Source: Anaerolineaceae bacterium
GTDB lineage: Bacteria > Chloroflexota > Anaerolineae > Anaerolineales > Anaerolineaceae
DNA: 7,370 bases
Reading direction: 5' to 3'
Assembly (NCBI GenBank): GCA_030620065.1
Contig: JAUXFJ010000076.1
Span: 1 to 7,370 of the forward strand
Shown here: one piece after another, positions 6,902-7,370 of the stretch
Layout: each line of letters begins with the position of its first letter
Numbering within the stretch: position 1 is the first letter of the stretch
The notes under the pieces: model-generated
Seen by the model: the letters and a program-made list of their open reading frames with translations, nothing else
Database searches by the model: none
What the model was told of the DNA's origin: nothing
Position numbers and translations under genes: made by a program

Positions 6902-6917
6902 TTTCATCGCGATGAAA
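6902..6917. repeat. Perfect 16-bp palindrome, candidate operator
   Basis: TTTCATCGCGATGAAA is an uninterrupted, perfectly symmetric 16-bp sequence centred on CG. It lies between the divergent DUF4190-like and deacetylase genes, about 30 bases upstream of the minus-strand -10 box and about 75 bases upstream of the plus-strand one. Length and symmetry are typical of a homodimeric regulator site; a CG centre is common in LacI/GalR-family operators, but the family cannot be assigned from this alone. No regulator gene is present in the window. Confidence 0.5.
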
Positions 6918-6989
6918 AATCTATCGATCTATTTTCAGCAGCAAATGACAATTCTCTCAAATCGTATCGATATATTTGAATAATACTCT

Positions 6990-6997
6990 GATAAAAT
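6990..6997 (+). promoter_or_regulatory. Putative extended -10 promoter for the deacetylase gene
   Basis: TGATAAAAT at 6989-6997 reads as an extended -10 (TG-n-TAAAAT). The only -35-like hexamer, TCGATA at 6967-6972, is 19 bases away and matches poorly. It also forms part of the palindrome TATCGATA (6965-6972). The leader to the ATG at 7026 would be about 20 bases, ending in a strong ribosome site. Confidence 0.35.
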
Positions 6998-7013
6998 TTA
7001 GCATATCACCAAT

Positions 7014-7020
7014 AAAGGAG
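7014..7020 (+). promoter_or_regulatory. Ribosome binding site of the deacetylase gene
   Basis: AAAGGAG lies five bases before the ATG at 7026. This is a near-ideal Shine-Dalgarno sequence and fixes the start. Confidence 0.8.
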
Positions 7021-7025
7021 TGATC

Positions 7026-7370
7026 ATGCAAGCAAATCCTGTCCTCAAGAAACTTGGTTTTTCAAATGATGATCGGGCCGTGATCATCCATACCGATGAT
7101 ATCGGCATGTGCCAGGCCAGCGTTGATGCCTTCGCTGACATGGTTGATTTCGGTTTAATATCATCCGGGGCGATAATGATCCCCTGCCCATGGTCTCTGG
7201 AAGCTGCAAAATACTGCCGAACACACCCAAAAGGCGATGTCGGCGTACACCTCACACTGACCAGCGAATGGGAGACATATCGCTGGGGTCCGATCTCAAC
7301 TCGCGATCAATCCAGCGGCTTATTAGATCCACAAGGATGCTTCCCTCATAGCTCAGAGCAAGTTCAAACC
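7026..7370 (+). CDS. ChbG/YdjC-family carbohydrate deacetylase (3'-partial)
   Basis: Only the first 115 codons are in the window and the frame is still open at the end. The family removes acetyl groups from the N-acetyl amino sugars of oligosaccharides with a divalent metal: ChbG acts on chitooligosaccharides, and HpnK is a related branch. Visible signatures: HTDDIGMC (22-29), holding the acidic pair D24-D25 expected for catalysis and metal binding, and DVGVHLTLTSEW (71-82), with the metal-ligand histidine H75. The segment ISSGAIMIPCPW (45-56) between them is also typical. The start is set by the AAAGGAG at 7014-7020. No signal peptide is visible, so a cytoplasmic enzyme is likely. The substrate cannot be told from this fragment, and no chitobiose transport or glycosidase gene lies in the visible part. 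It diverges from the DUF4190-like gene, sharing an intergenic region of 218 bases. Confidence 0.9.
   Translation, partial: MQANPVLKKLGFSNDDRAVIIHTDDIGMCQASVDAFADMVDFGLISSGAIMIPCPWSLEAAKYCRTHPKGDVGVHLTLTSEWETYRWGPISTRDQSSGLLDPQGCFPHSSEQVQT

Noticed and set aside
6998..7255. Minus-strand open frame of 85 codons at the window end
   Set aside because: It overlaps the ChbG/YdjC-family gene, whose catalytic motifs and ribosome site are clear on the plus strand.
1..7370. CRISPR array, insertion sequence, prophage or defence island
   Set aside because: No spaced direct repeats, terminal inverted repeats, transposase or integrase motifs, or defence-type domains were seen; the genes are mostly housekeeping.

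Overview
The window reads as ordinary chromosomal DNA from a bacterium of the phylum Chloroflexota, probably the class Anaerolineae. That assignment is an inference from protein style: the Mfd sequence, and the variant 3D domain fused to DUF348 and G5 modules next to rsmA. No rRNA, tRNA or other phylogenetic marker is present to confirm it. Base composition and codon use look even across the window. I see no transposase, integrase, phage gene, CRISPR array, tRNA or rRNA.

Positions 2-4547 and 4544-5383 hold three plus-strand genes. The first is the transcription-repair coupling factor gene mfd, whose 5' end lies outside the window. About 85 bases later comes a membrane-anchored cell-wall protein of the YabE type: four ubiquitin-like DUF348 repeats, a G5 domain and a 3D domain. 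It overlaps by ATGA with rsmA, the 16S rRNA dimethyladenosine transferase. A likely extended -10 promoter between mfd and the YabE-like gene suggests that the YabE-like gene and rsmA form their own two-gene unit. A YabE-type gene near rsmA/ksgA is also known from Bacillus.

Positions 5421-6807 hold two minus-strand genes. One encodes a soluble family 2 glycosyltransferase of the dolichol/polyprenol-phosphate mannosyltransferase type and is convergent with rsmA. The other encodes a small DUF4190-like membrane protein. They are separated by 325 bases without a convincing gene, which contain a possible terminator, a possible promoter and some short repeats.

Positions 6808-7025 form a divergent intergenic region with extended -10 boxes facing both ways and several palindromes, including a perfect 16-bp one. 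From 7026 to the window end runs the 5' part of a ChbG/YdjC-family carbohydrate deacetylase gene.

The genes do not form one pathway: DNA repair, envelope, ribosome maturation, glycolipid synthesis and sugar deacetylation sit side by side. I found no clear undescribed system. The most unusual protein feature is the 3D domain that lacks the first of its three namesake aspartates. The most unusual DNA feature is the palindrome set in the divergent region.
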